A DNA stretch of 64,000 nt from Dehalococcoidia bacterium (GCA_022451965.1 JAKUNJ010000006.1:62001-126000); one strand, 5' to 3'; shown: positions 41,459 to 51,060, counted from the first letter of the stretch. Translations and numbers: made by a program. Notes: generated from the sequence alone by a model not told the origin.

Positions 41459-43252
41459 ATGCTTGAATTCAAAAATATTTCATACTCTATCTCCAAGAGA
41501 AAATTATTTGAAAACACCTCGTTACAAATTCCTGAGAATTATCATATAGGACTAGTTGGATCAAATGGTATCGGTAAATCTACTTTATTTAACTTAATAA
41601 CTAAAAATTTATCCTTAGAGGAAGGAAAAATAAACTTAAAGTCTAACAGGACAATTGGTATATTAGAGCAAGAAATACAAAAAGTTGAATTGAGTTTATT
41701 AGATTTTGTCCTATCAAGTAGAATTACTGAACAAAATTTACTCAAAGAATTAGAGACTTCTGTAAATCCTAATAGAATATCTTTTATTCTTAATAAGTTG
41801 GATGAAATTAATGCATACGACTCTGATTGGAGAGCTTCAGCTATACTTTCTGGTCTTGGTTTTAATAAAACAGATCAATCAAAGCCTCTAAGTGACTTTT
41901 CAGGTGGATGGAGAATGAGAGTAGGGCTTGCCGCAGCTTTGTTCAATGAACCTGATCTATTATTACTTGACGAACCTACAAATCACTTAGATTTTGAATC
42001 TAACTCTTGGTTGGAGAATTTTTTAGTAAATTATAAAAATTCCTTTATATTAATTAGTCATGATAGAGAAACCTTAAATAAAACAGTGTCTCATATTATT
42101 CATATTGACCAGTTAAAACTAAACTTATATACAGGTAATTATGATCAGTTTGAAAAACAATATGCTCAAAAAAAAATAAGTCAACAATTATTATTTGAAA
42201 AACAGGAAGCATATAAGAAAAATGTTCTAAAATTTGTAAATCGATTTGGTTCTAAAGCTAGTAAAGCAAAGCAGGCACAAAGTAGATTGAAATCATTAGA
42301 AAAAATGGATTTTGTTGATGCAGTTATTACTGATAGATCTATTAAGTTTTCTTTTCCTAAACCAAAAAATCTTGGTACCTCAATGATTGTTTTGAACGAG
42401 GTTGATGTTGGATATGAAACAAAAACCCCTGTACTTCAAGGAATAAACCTTAGCATATCAAATGATAGCAGAATAGCTTTATTAGGTGCTAATGGGAATG
42501 GGAAGTCTACTTTAATTAAATTGATTTCAGGAATAATTAAGCCAATGAAAGGAACTATCTCAAAGAACAGAAATATAAAGATTGGATATTTTGCTCAGCA
42601 TTTGTCTGAAGAGCTAGAATTAGAATTAACTCCATTTGAAGTATTATCTGAAAAATTAAAAAATGAAGATGACTTGAAAATAAGAGGTGTGTTAGGTAAA
42701 TTTGGATTTGATAAAACAAAATCTGAAACTAAAATACATAAATTATCTGGAGGAGAAAAAACAAGACTCATTCTTTGTTTGATTAGTTATGATTGTCCGA
42801 ATATTTTATTACTTGATGAACCCACAAATCATCTTGACATTGACTCCAGAACTTCTCTTATTAATGCACTAAATGACTTTGAAGGATGCGTTATTCTTGT
42901 AAGCCATGATTCTAAACTTGTAGAGAATGTAGCTGACCAATTAGTAATGGTCAAAAATGGCAAAGTAAGCAATTTTTTAGGAGATCTTGATGAGTATAGA
43001 TCTTCACTAAGTAATGATAAAAAAAATAAAGAAAATTCCAAAAATAAAAATAATAACGATAGAAAAAAAATCAGAAATTTGGAAAATAAAATAAAAAGAC
43101 TTACTGAAGAAAAAAAAGATTTAGAAAAAAAATTGTCTGCAAATGAAAATATTTCAGATTATGAAAAACTTAATTTTCTCTCTGAAGAATATGAAAATAT
43201 AAACAATCAAATTGAGTCGCTTGAAGATTCATGGCTTTTAGAGACAGAATAA
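41459..43252 (+). CDS. ABC-F family ATPase (ribosome-associated)
   Basis: 597 residues, two nucleotide-binding domains and no membrane part. Walker A motifs GSNGIGKST and GANGNGKST; signature motifs LSDFSGGWRMRVG (variant) and LSGGEKTRLIL; Walker B LLLDEPTNHLD twice. A linker of about 80 residues lies between them, and a C-terminal charged coiled coil (about 515-597) is like Uup/YheS. Such proteins act at the ribosomal E site in stalled translation or antibiotic protection. Confidence 0.93.
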   Translation: MLEFKNISYSISKRKLFENTSLQIPENYHIGLVGSNGIGKSTLFNLITKNLSLEEGKINLKSNRTIGILEQEIQKVELSLLDFVLSSRITEQNLLKELETSVNPNRISFILNKLDEINAYDSDWRASAILSGLGFNKTDQSKPLSDFSGGWRMRVGLAAALFNEPDLLLLDEPTNHLDFESNSWLENFLVNYKNSFILISHDRETLNKTVSHIIHIDQLKLNLYTGNYDQFEKQYAQKKISQQLLFEKQEAYKKNVLKFVNRFGSKASKAKQAQSRLKSLEKMDFVDAVITDRSIKFSFPKPKNLGTSMIVLNEVDVGYETKTPVLQGINLSISNDSRIALLGANGNGKSTLIKLISGIIKPMKGTISKNRNIKIGYFAQHLSEELELELTPFEVLSEKLKNEDDLKIRGVLGKFGFDKTKSETKIHKLSGGEKTRLILCLISYDCPNILLLDEPTNHLDIDSRTSLINALNDFEGCVILVSHDSKLVENVADQLVMVKNGKVSNFLGDLDEYRSSLSNDKKNKENSKNKNNNDRKKIRNLENKIKRLTEEKKDLEKKLSANENISDYEKLNFLSEEYENINNQIESLEDSWLLETE

Positions 43253-43277
43253 ATTAGATTTTTAATTCTTAAATTAA

Positions 43278-43367
43278 TGGCGGAGGGGACAGGATTCGAA
43301 CCTGCGGTACCCTTACGGATACTCCTGTTTTCAAGACAGACGCTTTCAACCACTCAGCCACCCCTCC
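43278..43367 (-). tRNA. tRNA-Ser (anticodon TGA)
   Basis: On the minus strand, a 7-bp acceptor stem GGAGGGG/CCCCTCC, D arm GGCTGAGTGGTTGAAAGC, anticodon stem-loop CTGTCTTGAAAACAG with anticodon TGA, a long class II variable arm (GTATCCGTAAGGGTACC) and the T arm GCAGGTTCGAATCCTGT. Discriminator G at 43281. CCA is encoded (43278-43280). It lies just after polA. Confidence 0.97.
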
Positions 43368-43405
43368 AAAAAACGAAAACAGACAACTTTTATTATATAA
43401 GAAAA

Positions 43406-46171
43406 TTATTCTAATTTGCCCCAACTGTCACCAGTTTTTATATCTACAAGTACAGGTACATCTAATTTAATTGCATTTGGCATTATTTCATTAATCATCA
43501 TACTTAGCTCCATCAGCTCTCCTGGACCTACCTCGAATATAAGTTCATCATGCACCTGAATTAGCATTTTAGATTTCATAAGATTATTTCTTATTTCATT
43601 TCCTAAATTTATCATTGCAATTTTTATTATTTCAGCTGCAGTCCCTTGAATAGGCATATTTATTGCAATTCTTTCGGCAAATCCTCTAGTTCTGGCATTT
43701 GGAGAATTAATATCATCTAAGTATCTTCTCCTGCCAAGCAAAGTTTCAGAGTATCCACTTGATTTTGATGAGTTAATTTGTTGTTTTTGAAAATCCTTAA
43801 TTCCTGGATATTTACCAAAGTATAAATCAATAAACTCTTTTCCCTGTTGTCTTGTTAGGTCAGTTTGTTGAGAAACTCCGTGAGGCCCTAAACCGTATAA
43901 TACTCCAAAATTTAGAATTTTTGCTATTCTTCTTTGTTCTGAAGAAACTTCTTCAGTAGAATACATAAGTTTAGCAGTTGAATTATGTATATCTTCACCG
44001 TTAACAAAAGCCTTTATTAAGTTCTCTTCTTTTGAAAGATGTGCCAAAACTCTTAATTCTATCTGAGAGTAATCTACTGATAACATTTGAAAATTCTTTT
44101 TTGTATCTGCTATGAATGCAGATCTTACTTCCCTTCCAATGTCTGACCTTACAGGAATATTTTGAACATTTGGGTTTTGGCTTGATAATCTCCCAGTTGA
44201 AGTCCCCAGTTGATTGAAGGTTGTATGAATACGTTTTGTTTTTTTATTTACTAAATTAGGCAGAGAGTCTACGTAAGTAGATTTGATTTTAGATAATTCC
44301 CTATATCTTAGGATACCAGAAGATATTTGCGTTACCCTTTCGTCTAATTCTTTATTTTTAGAATATGTTTCAAGTACATCTGCATCCACTGATATTCCTG
44401 TTTTCGTTTTTTTGATTGTTGGAGCACCTAATTCATTTATTAGTATGTCTGCGACTTGTTTCCCTGAATTTAGATTAAAGTCTTTCTCTGGATAAATATT
44501 ATGAATGCCTTGATCTAGCTCACTTAGTTCAATTTCTAGCTTATCAGACATACTTATTAATTTTTCAGAATCAATTAAGAATCCATTAAATTGCATATTT
44601 ATAATTTCTTTAATCAAAGGAATTTCTACATTGTAAAATAAATTTTCTTGATCAAATTTTTTTAACTCTTCCATAAAAAAATTTCTAAGCTTGTAAGTAA
44701 TTAATGAATCTGCAGCAGCATACTTGTAAACATTGGATATATCTGCTTGATTAAGAGTTTTTTGGTTCTTTCCTGTGCCAATTAACTCTTCTATCCTAGT
44801 CATATTTATCTGTAAGATCTCTGATGATAAGTTTTTTAATCCTAATCTTTTTCTTCCACATAATGATGCTGCAATAACAGTATCAAAATTTAGATTTTCT
44901 ACTTCTATTCCAAAATTTTTTAGGACCATAATATCAAAATTAGCATTGTGAGCAGATTTTGATATTTTTGGATTTTCAAACAACGATTTAATTATTTCAA
45001 AATTATTGTCGTTAAAACTTATATCAATATTATCGTGTTTAATAACTAGATAGTATGATTTATTTTCTGAACTACAAAACGAAATACCTATAATTTCATC
45101 TTCAAGAGTTCTTAATCCAGTAGTTTCTGTATCAAAAGAAAAATGATCAGAACTATTCAAATCATTAATCATTAAATTAAATGAGTTTTGGTCATTTATT
45201 AGCACTAGTTGGTCACTTGGTATGTCCTTGTTGTCAGAATCAACTTTAATTTGAAGTTGTACTTCTTCTGGGAATTCAATCAATCGTTTAAGGTTATTAA
45301 AACTATTTCTTAATTCATAATGCTCAAAAGCTTTCCTTATCTTTTCAGTATTATGATTTGTAAATTCACAATTAATAATTGAGAAATCAATTTCAACGTC
45401 TCGAATTATTTGAGTAAGACTTAAGCCTTTTTTGGCTATTTCAATATTTTCAGATAATATATTTTGTATTCTTTTGGAACCTCTTATGCTGAGATTAGAT
45501 ATTTTTTCTATATTTTGAAACAAAGAATCAAAATGTCCAAATTCAGAGAGTAAAGCTCTTGCGGCCTTTTTACCAATACCTGGTACACCAGGTATATTAT
45601 CTGATGGGTCTCCTTCAAGTGCTTTTATTTCAGCAATATATTCAGGCCCAAGTCCATCATATCTATCTTGAACTTTTTTTTCATCATATATTCTTATATC
45701 TCCAAATCCTGAATACATTAATACATTAGTTTTTTTGTTAACTAATTGTAGTTGATCAGCATCTCCTGTAAGTATCAAACAATTTATATTTTTTGAATTT
45801 GCGATATTACTTATGGTACCCACCAAATCATCTGCTTCAAATCCATCCTTTTCAAAAACTGGAATATCTAAAGATTCCAGTAATTCTTTTGCGATGGGTA
45901 TTTGTTTATGAAGATCTGGATCTACTGGAGGCCTTTGGGCTTTATATTCTGGGAATATTTCGTCTCTAAAAGTCGCTGCCTTAGTATCAAAGCATACAGC
46001 TACATGAGTAATATTATTTTCTCTTATTGATTTAATTAGGGTATTAATAAAACCAAATGCACCTCTAGTATCTATTTTTTTGCTATTTAGTCTTTCAGGT
46101 ATAGAGAACCATGCTCTAAAAACCATCGCATGGCCGTCTACAATTAACAGCTTTTCTTTTTTTGTTACCAT
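43406..46171 (-). CDS. polA: DNA polymerase I
   Basis: 921 residues, all three domains. 5'-3' exonuclease (about 1-290): VDGHAMVFRAWF, DGFEADDLVGT, GDPSDNIPGVPGIGKKAA. 3'-5' exonuclease (about 325-500): FDTETTGL has the ExoI acids, so proofreading seems intact. Polymerase: SVDYSQIELRVLAH (motif A), RRIAKILNFGVLYGLGPHG (motif B, O helix), QVHDELIFE (motif C). Last gene of the aroG-ribF-tyrS-polA run. Confidence 0.97.
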   Translation of the reverse strand: MVTKKEKLLIVDGHAMVFRAWFSIPERLNSKKIDTRGAFGFINTLIKSIRENNITHVAVCFDTKAATFRDEIFPEYKAQRPPVDPDLHKQIPIAKELLESLDIPVFEKDGFEADDLVGTISNIANSKNINCLILTGDADQLQLVNKKTNVLMYSGFGDIRIYDEKKVQDRYDGLGPEYIAEIKALEGDPSDNIPGVPGIGKKAARALLSEFGHFDSLFQNIEKISNLSIRGSKRIQNILSENIEIAKKGLSLTQIIRDVEIDFSIINCEFTNHNTEKIRKAFEHYELRNSFNNLKRLIEFPEEVQLQIKVDSDNKDIPSDQLVLINDQNSFNLMINDLNSSDHFSFDTETTGLRTLEDEIIGISFCSSENKSYYLVIKHDNIDISFNDNNFEIIKSLFENPKISKSAHNANFDIMVLKNFGIEVENLNFDTVIAASLCGRKRLGLKNLSSEILQINMTRIEELIGTGKNQKTLNQADISNVYKYAAADSLITYKLRNFFMEELKKFDQENLFYNVEIPLIKEIINMQFNGFLIDSEKLISMSDKLEIELSELDQGIHNIYPEKDFNLNSGKQVADILINELGAPTIKKTKTGISVDADVLETYSKNKELDERVTQISSGILRYRELSKIKSTYVDSLPNLVNKKTKRIHTTFNQLGTSTGRLSSQNPNVQNIPVRSDIGREVRSAFIADTKKNFQMLSVDYSQIELRVLAHLSKEENLIKAFVNGEDIHNSTAKLMYSTEEVSSEQRRIAKILNFGVLYGLGPHGVSQQTDLTRQQGKEFIDLYFGKYPGIKDFQKQQINSSKSSGYSETLLGRRRYLDDINSPNARTRGFAERIAINMPIQGTAAEIIKIAMINLGNEIRNNLMKSKMLIQVHDELIFEVGPGELMELSMMINEIMPNAIKLDVPVLVDIKTGDSWGKLE

Positions 46172-46205
46172 TTATTAGATACTAATGGTAATTTATAAAT
46201 TAGTC

Positions 46206-47501
46206 TCAATCAACCTTAATTATTTTATGATTTTTCTTACCTTTTGAAATTATTATAACCTTATTGGCTTTAAGGTCATTTTCTAATACTTTCATTTCAG
46301 GATCATTTATTTTTTTCCCATTTAAAGAAATACCACCTTGATTAATTAACCTTTTTGTTTCTCCTAAGGAACTACAAAGTTCATAATCTACAGCTAAATC
46401 TTGAATATTTACTCCCTTTGATAATTTTTTTCTGGAAAGTTGGGGTACTCCTTCTGATCCGGAGTACAAATCTAAATAATCATCTTCATTTAGTAGTTCC
46501 CATTTACCTTGATTTAAGCCTTCAGTTTGCCTAATAGCACTGTTCATACCGATTTCACCATGTACGATTCTTGTTATTTCTTTTGAAAGAAATTTTTGTG
46601 CTTCTCTTTTATAAGGAGTTTCTGATGTGACATTTTCTAGTTCCTTAAATTCCTCTGGTTTTATATCTGTAAATAGTTTTATGTAAGCTAGAACTTCTTC
46701 ATCTGAAGAATTAAAAAAATATTGAAATAGCTTATATGGAATTGTTACTTTTGGATCTAACGTGATTGCTCCTTCTATACTTTTTCCAAATTTCTCACCC
46801 GATGCTGTAGTTAATAGAGGGTAGGTTATACCATGGGCCTTATTTTTATTTAGAGGATTCTTTTTTCTTATCAGATCAACACCTGCTACAATATTTCCCC
46901 ATTGGTCTGAGCCTCCCATTTGAAAACTACAGTTATAATTTTCAAATAAGTATAAGAAATCATATGCTTGTAATAGTTGATAACTAAATTCTGTGAATGA
47001 AATACCTTCATCTCTAGACAATCTGTTTTTTACTGAATCTTTATTAAGCATGTTGTTAATGTTAAAAAATTTACCTGTATCTCTCAAGAAATCAATTAGG
47101 TTAATTTGATTTAACCATTCTGCATTGTTAATTATTTGAGCTGGATTTTTTTTATTTTCAAAATCTAAAAATTTTTCTAATTGAGTTTTTATTCCAAATA
47201 GATTTTCTTCTATTAAGGCTTCACTCATTAGTTTTCTTTCATCAGTCCTTCCTGATGGATCTCCTATCATTCCTGTTCCTCCACCAACTATAACTATTGG
47301 TGTGTGACCATATTTTTGTAATCTTTGTAAGCCTAATATTGGTATTAGATTACCTATATGTAGACTTTTTGCAGTAGGATCAAAACCGTTATAACAAGTT
47401 ATTTTTTCCTTTATTAAGATTGAGTCTGCGCTCGTTGTCCAATCTTTTAGGGTACCTCTCCAATTAAATTCTTCAATTATATTACTAAATTGATTTTTCA
47501 T
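46206..47501 (-). CDS. tyrS: Tyrosyl-tRNA synthetase
   Basis: 431 residues, class I. It has the HIGH-like motif as SLHIGNL, the tyrosine-pocket QAYDFLYLFENYNCSFQMGGSDQWGN region, a KMSKS-like KFGKS and a C-terminal S4 RNA-binding domain (about 365-430). It starts 1 nt after ribF ends and lies downstream of a leader with five Tyr codons, so Tyr-tRNA charging may control its own synthetase through attenuation. Confidence 0.96.
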   Translation of the reverse strand: MKNQFSNIIEEFNWRGTLKDWTTSADSILIKEKITCYNGFDPTAKSLHIGNLIPILGLQRLQKYGHTPIVIVGGGTGMIGDPSGRTDERKLMSEALIEENLFGIKTQLEKFLDFENKKNPAQIINNAEWLNQINLIDFLRDTGKFFNINNMLNKDSVKNRLSRDEGISFTEFSYQLLQAYDFLYLFENYNCSFQMGGSDQWGNIVAGVDLIRKKNPLNKNKAHGITYPLLTTASGEKFGKSIEGAITLDPKVTIPYKLFQYFFNSSDEEVLAYIKLFTDIKPEEFKELENVTSETPYKREAQKFLSKEITRIVHGEIGMNSAIRQTEGLNQGKWELLNEDDYLDLYSGSEGVPQLSRKKLSKGVNIQDLAVDYELCSSLGETKRLINQGGISLNGKKINDPEMKVLENDLKANKVIIISKGKKNHKIIKVD

Positions 47502-47502
47502 A

Positions 47503-48435
47503 CTATCTTTCTAAAACTTCATTAATATTTATAATATCTTTTTTTATTTGTGTCTTCATAATATCTACTGAATCATAAAATTCCTGATTCCTTATTTTTT
47601 TTATTACTGAAATTTCTATCTGCATATCATATATATTTTTATCAAAATCAAATATAAAAACTTCTATTTTTCTTGAATTATCATCTTTTATTACAGGTCT
47701 ATTACCAACTGAAAGAGCTCCTCTATATTTTTCTCCCTTGATATATACAAAGCATGCATAAATACCATCACCAGGAATTTGAATTTTCTTATTTACTTCA
47801 ATATTTGCAGTTGGGAAGCCTATAGTTCTTCCAATCTGATCTCCTTTTATCACAATACCTTCAAATGAATAGTTGTAACCCAAAAACTTATTTGTATTTA
47901 TAAAATCTCCTTCCTCTATAAATTTTGAAATCATTGATGAAGAAACCACTTTTTCAAAATTATTAGTCATTTCTATGTTTGAAATTTCTATTCCTAAATT
48001 GGTACATAAATCTTCTAATTTTTCCCCAAATAATTGATCGTTTCCAATTCTAGTATTTTCGCTAAAAACAATATTTTTTATGTTTGCATGACTAATAAGT
48101 TTCTTCAAGAAAACTTCTGCATTTAGAAATCTTAATTCATTATTAAACTCCATTGGGAATAAAAAATTTATTCCATTTTCTCGGATTTTATTCTTTCTTT
48201 TAGAAAAATCGGATAAATATGGTCTTGAATAACCTTTATTTACAATTTCTCTGGGTCGTTTTTCAAAAACTATAACTAGGGAACATAACTTTTTATTCCT
48301 GCAATTATTAACTAGTTTTTGGAATAGCATTTTATGGCCTAAATGAACTCCATCAAATGTGCCTATACAAAAAGCTGTTTTATTTTTTCCAATTAATTTT
48401 GATAATTCAATTAATTGCTGATCAAAACTTTTCAT
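47503..48435 (-). CDS. ribF: Bifunctional riboflavin kinase/FAD synthetase
   Basis: 310 residues. N-terminal FMN adenylyltransferase (CIGTFDGVHLGHKML, ISKF-type end SSMISKFIEEGD) and C-terminal flavokinase (GRTIGFPTANIEV, GIYACFVYIKGEKYRGALSVGNRP). It makes FMN and FAD from riboflavin. It lies between aroG and tyrS with gaps of 10 and 1 nt, so it shares their transcript even though its function is unrelated. Confidence 0.95.
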   Translation of the reverse strand: MKSFDQQLIELSKLIGKNKTAFCIGTFDGVHLGHKMLFQKLVNNCRNKKLCSLVIVFEKRPREIVNKGYSRPYLSDFSKRKNKIRENGINFLFPMEFNNELRFLNAEVFLKKLISHANIKNIVFSENTRIGNDQLFGEKLEDLCTNLGIEISNIEMTNNFEKVVSSSMISKFIEEGDFINTNKFLGYNYSFEGIVIKGDQIGRTIGFPTANIEVNKKIQIPGDGIYACFVYIKGEKYRGALSVGNRPVIKDDNSRKIEVFIFDFDKNIYDMQIEISVIKKIRNQEFYDSVDIMKTQIKKDIININEVLER

Positions 48436-48445
48436 TATTTTTGTT

Positions 48446-49492
48446 TTATTTTAATTCTTCACTAGCTTCTAAAATAATTTCTTCTGTTTTTTCCCAACCT
48501 ACACATTTATCAGTTATTGATACTCCATACTCCAGATCATCTAAACTTTCTCCTAGAGTTTGGTTCCCTGGATTTATATTACTTTCGATCATTAGACCAA
48601 CTATATTTTTATTTCCTTGTATTCTTTGGGATATAACATCCTTAAAGACAATAGGCTGCCTATTATGATCTTTATTTGAATTTCCATGAGCACAGTCTAT
48701 AACTACAACAGGATCTAGATTATTTTTTTCTAGTAGTTCTTGTGCATTTCTTACAGACTCTTTATCGTAATTTGGCCCAGATGCACCACCTCTTAGGATT
48801 ACATGATTAGCAGGATTACCTTTTGTTATCACAACAGAACTATTTCCATTATTATCAATACCTAAAAAAGCATGTTCACCTAAGCATGCAACCATACCAT
48901 CTATCGCTAATTGAACTGATCCACCAGTCCCGTTCTTGAAACCAATTGGCATTGATAGTCCGCTGGCCATTTGTCTGTGAGTTTGGCTTTCTGCAGTTCG
49001 AGCTCCAATTGCACCCCAAGACACTAGGTCTCCAATATATTGAGGAGTAAATGGATCCAGAAATTCTGTAGCAGTAGGCATACCTAATTCTGTTACGTCT
49101 GATAAGATATTTCTTGCCAGTTCAATTCCTTTCGGAATATTAAAACTTCCATTAAGATCAGGATCATTTATTAAGCCTTTCCATCCTATAGTTGTTCTAG
49201 GTTTTTCAAAATAGACTCTCATAACAACATATATAGTTTCTTTGACCTTTTCTGCTAAATCTCTCATTTTTTTTGCATACTCTATACCTAGGTTTCTATC
49301 ATGAATAGAACAAGGTCCAACTAATAGCAATATTCTATCGTCTTCGCCTTTTAATATTTTTTCAATAATATTTCTAGAATCTTCAATTAAGCTAGACTGA
49401 GAATTTGATAGAGGTATATTTTTTATAAATTCATCAGGAGATGGAAGCTTAGCTATTTCTTTAATATTTAAGTTTTGTATATTCTTCATCAT
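48446..49492 (-). CDS. aroG: 3-deoxy-D-arabino-heptulosonate 7-phosphate (DAHP) synthase, class I
   Basis: 348 residues, the AroF/G/H type, first step of the shikimate pathway (PEP + erythrose-4-P). Signatures: LLLVGPCSIHD, RVYFEKPRTTIGWKGLINDP, GARTAESQTHRQMASGLSMPIGFKNGT, and the metal/PEP site DCAHGNSNKDH. AAGGT precedes the tandem ATG. It is preceded by a Tyr-rich leader and terminator, so it is probably controlled by tyrosine level; whether the enzyme is also feedback-inhibited by Tyr is open. Confidence 0.96.
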   Translation of the reverse strand: MMKNIQNLNIKEIAKLPSPDEFIKNIPLSNSQSSLIEDSRNIIEKILKGEDDRILLLVGPCSIHDRNLGIEYAKKMRDLAEKVKETIYVVMRVYFEKPRTTIGWKGLINDPDLNGSFNIPKGIELARNILSDVTELGMPTATEFLDPFTPQYIGDLVSWGAIGARTAESQTHRQMASGLSMPIGFKNGTGGSVQLAIDGMVACLGEHAFLGIDNNGNSSVVITKGNPANHVILRGGASGPNYDKESVRNAQELLEKNNLDPVVVIDCAHGNSNKDHNRQPIVFKDVISQRIQGNKNIVGLMIESNINPGNQTLGESLDDLEYGVSITDKCVGWEKTEEIILEASEELK

Positions 49493-49522
49493 ATTACCTT
49501 TTTATATACTTTTTTTCTTTAA

Positions 49523-49550
49523 TAAAAAAAAGGCTCCTTATTAGAGCCTT
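49523..49550 (-). terminator. Intrinsic terminator of the tyrosine attenuator
   Basis: On the minus strand AAGGCTC, a 7-nt loop, GAGCCTT, then a T run. It lies between the Tyr leader and aroG. Its 5' arm AAAGGCTC pairs with GAGTCTTT (49580-49587) in the last leader codons, 8 bp with one G-T wobble. Confidence 0.85.
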
Positions 49551-49576
49551 TAGGGAAGATTATAAAAATACACACA

Positions 49577-49630
49577 CTAAAAAGACTCTGCTAGCCTAAA
49601 ATAATAATATGTGTAGTAATTTTTATTCAT
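49577..49630 (-). CDS. Tyrosine-rich leader peptide (17 aa) of aroG-ribF-tyrS
   Basis: MNKNYYTYYYFRLAESF: five Tyr and one Phe codon within seven residues, then a stop. TTAGGA about 8 nt upstream is the SD. The final codons GAG TCT TTT form the antiterminator strand. A ribosome paused at Tyr codons would leave this free and allow read-through. A ribosome at the stop would mask it and let the terminator fold. The downstream genes are DAHP synthase and tyrosyl-tRNA synthetase, exactly those that should respond to Tyr shortage. Confidence 0.82.
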   Translation of the reverse strand: MNKNYYTYYYFRLAESF

Positions 49631-49660
49631 TTTAATTTTTCCTAATTTCAGTTTATCTTA

Positions 49661-49678
49661 AAAAAAGGCTTTTTGCCT
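49661..49678 (-). terminator. Weak intrinsic terminator after the 59-aa gene
   Basis: AGGC-AAAAA-GCCT with a following run of seven T on the minus strand. It separates the ftsH-to-aroH transcript from the Tyr leader. The stem has only 4 bp, so read-through is possible. Confidence 0.55.
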
Positions 49679-49694
49679 AATAAGTAATTATTTT

Positions 49695-49874
49695 TTAGGA
49701 AATTAAGTAAAATAAAGTGAATGCTGTTATAAATATTGTTCCAGACATAACAGTTGAAAAAATAAAATATCTAAGACCTTTGTTATCTTCAAACTTTGAT
49801 TTGGTTAATCTATCTAGAATAAAACTAATACCTGCAATAATTAGTATGAATAAAATTATTTTAATTCTGAGCAT
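49695..49874 (-). CDS. Small membrane protein (59 aa) after aroH
   Basis: Two hydrophobic helices: residues 4-20 (IKIILFILIIAGISFIL) and about 38-58, joined by a charged loop DRLTKSKFEDNKG. It starts 7 nt after the aroH stop and ends just before a terminator, so it is the last gene of the ftsH-MBL-CPBP-trpA-aroH run. No family recognised. Confidence 0.6.
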   Translation of the reverse strand: MLRIKIILFILIIAGISFILDRLTKSKFEDNKGLRYFIFSTVMSGTIFITAFTLFYLIS

Positions 49875-49881
49875 TTAAGGT

Positions 49882-50241
49882 TTATAGATCTGTTCTCAAG
49901 TTGGTTGCATTATTTAGATATACATGCTTTATATCAGTTTGACTTTTATCAGTATTCCAATGAATTAATACTCTTATACACATCTTTAATCCATCTGGAT
50001 TATTTATTTCGTGCATATTCAGTAATGGAACTGTATTTAGAGATAAAATCTCTCTTGCCGCTACAGCAGGAAATTCTAAAGTTACATCAAAAGTTGTAGT
50101 GAAAATTATTGAGGCTATATCTTTAGAGTCGACATCATTTGCTATCAACATTTCATTTAGTAGAGTTGAAGTTTCTTTTACAATATCTTCTTTAGTATTT
50201 TGTCTAACCGTTGTAGCTCCTCTTATACCCCTAACCAACAT
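49882..50241 (-). CDS. aroH: Chorismate mutase, AroH class
   Basis: 119 residues, trimeric pseudo-barrel type as in Bacillus AroH. The N terminus VRGIRGATTVRQNT carries the active-site Arg, IIFTTTFDVTLEFPAVAARE is the central block, and CIRVLIHWNT has the second catalytic Arg. It converts chorismate to prephenate for Tyr and Phe. GAGG lies before the ATG. It follows trpA by 17 nt. Confidence 0.93.
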   Translation of the reverse strand: MLVRGIRGATTVRQNTKEDIVKETSTLLNEMLIANDVDSKDIASIIFTTTFDVTLEFPAVAAREILSLNTVPLLNMHEINNPDGLKMCIRVLIHWNTDKSQTDIKHVYLNNATNLRTDL

Positions 50242-50258
50242 TTTTTGCCTCTTTTTAA

Positions 50259-51041
50259 TTATTGAACTAAACTTTTTATAAAGCTTTCTGCTGTTTTTAT
50301 AATATCATCTTTCTTGCAATTTCTTAGTCTATTAATTAATGCTGAACCTACGACTACTGCATCAGCAAACTCACCTATATTTTGAACATCAGATTTATCA
50401 GAAACCCCAAATCCAACTGCTACAGGAATATTAGAATTAGAATAGTTTTTAACTGAAGCTACTAAATTCTTAACTCTATCAAATGTCATCTTTCTTTCAC
50501 CAGTTATCCCTAATACTGAAATACAATAAATAAACCCTGTAGCAATATTTGTCGCTTTTTTTATTATTTCATCAGAAGAATTTATCGATAATAGAGGAAT
50601 ATAGGAAATATTATTTTTTTCTGTTTCTTCAATAATTGGAGATGCTTCAAAGATAGGCAAATCTGCGACAATTAATCCATCAATCCCAGAATTTTTTGCA
50701 TCTTTGCAAAAACTCTTAATATCATAAGCTAAGATATTATTGTAATACCCCATTAATACTACTGGTATTTTAAGACCTCGGTTTCTTGCTTCAGATACTA
50801 TTTCTAAACATTTGAGCGTATTTATACCATTATCTATTGCAAGATTACTTGAATATTGAATAGTTAGTCCTTCAGCTAACGGATCACTATTAGGAATTCC
50901 TATTTCTATAACACTTGCACCTGAATTTTCGATTGATAATAAAAGATCAATATAATTAGATACTTCTGGATACCCACATGTAATGAAGGGTATTATAGAT
51001 GTTTTCTTATTTGAATTTATAGTTTGTGATATTGATCTCAA
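50259..51041 (-). CDS. trpA: Tryptophan synthase, alpha subunit
   Basis: 260 residues. It cleaves indole-glycerol phosphate. It has IPFITCGYPE, the catalytic Glu in VIEIGIPNSDPLAEG and Asp in GLIVADLPIFE, and the phosphate loop VGFGVSDKSD. The start is TTG with AAGGAG 5 nt upstream. The other trp genes, including trpB, are not adjacent, which is unusual since trpBA is normally a pair. It lies instead between a CPBP protease and aroH. Confidence 0.94.
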   Translation of the reverse strand: MRSISQTINSNKKTSIIPFITCGYPEVSNYIDLLLSIENSGASVIEIGIPNSDPLAEGLTIQYSSNLAIDNGINTLKCLEIVSEARNRGLKIPVVLMGYYNNILAYDIKSFCKDAKNSGIDGLIVADLPIFEASPIIEETEKNNISYIPLLSINSSDEIIKKATNIATGFIYCISVLGITGERKMTFDRVKNLVASVKNYSNSNIPVAVGFGVSDKSDVQNIGEFADAVVVGSALINRLRNCKKDDIIKTAESFIKSLVQ

Positions 51042-51060
51042 GGTAACTCCTTATCTAATA

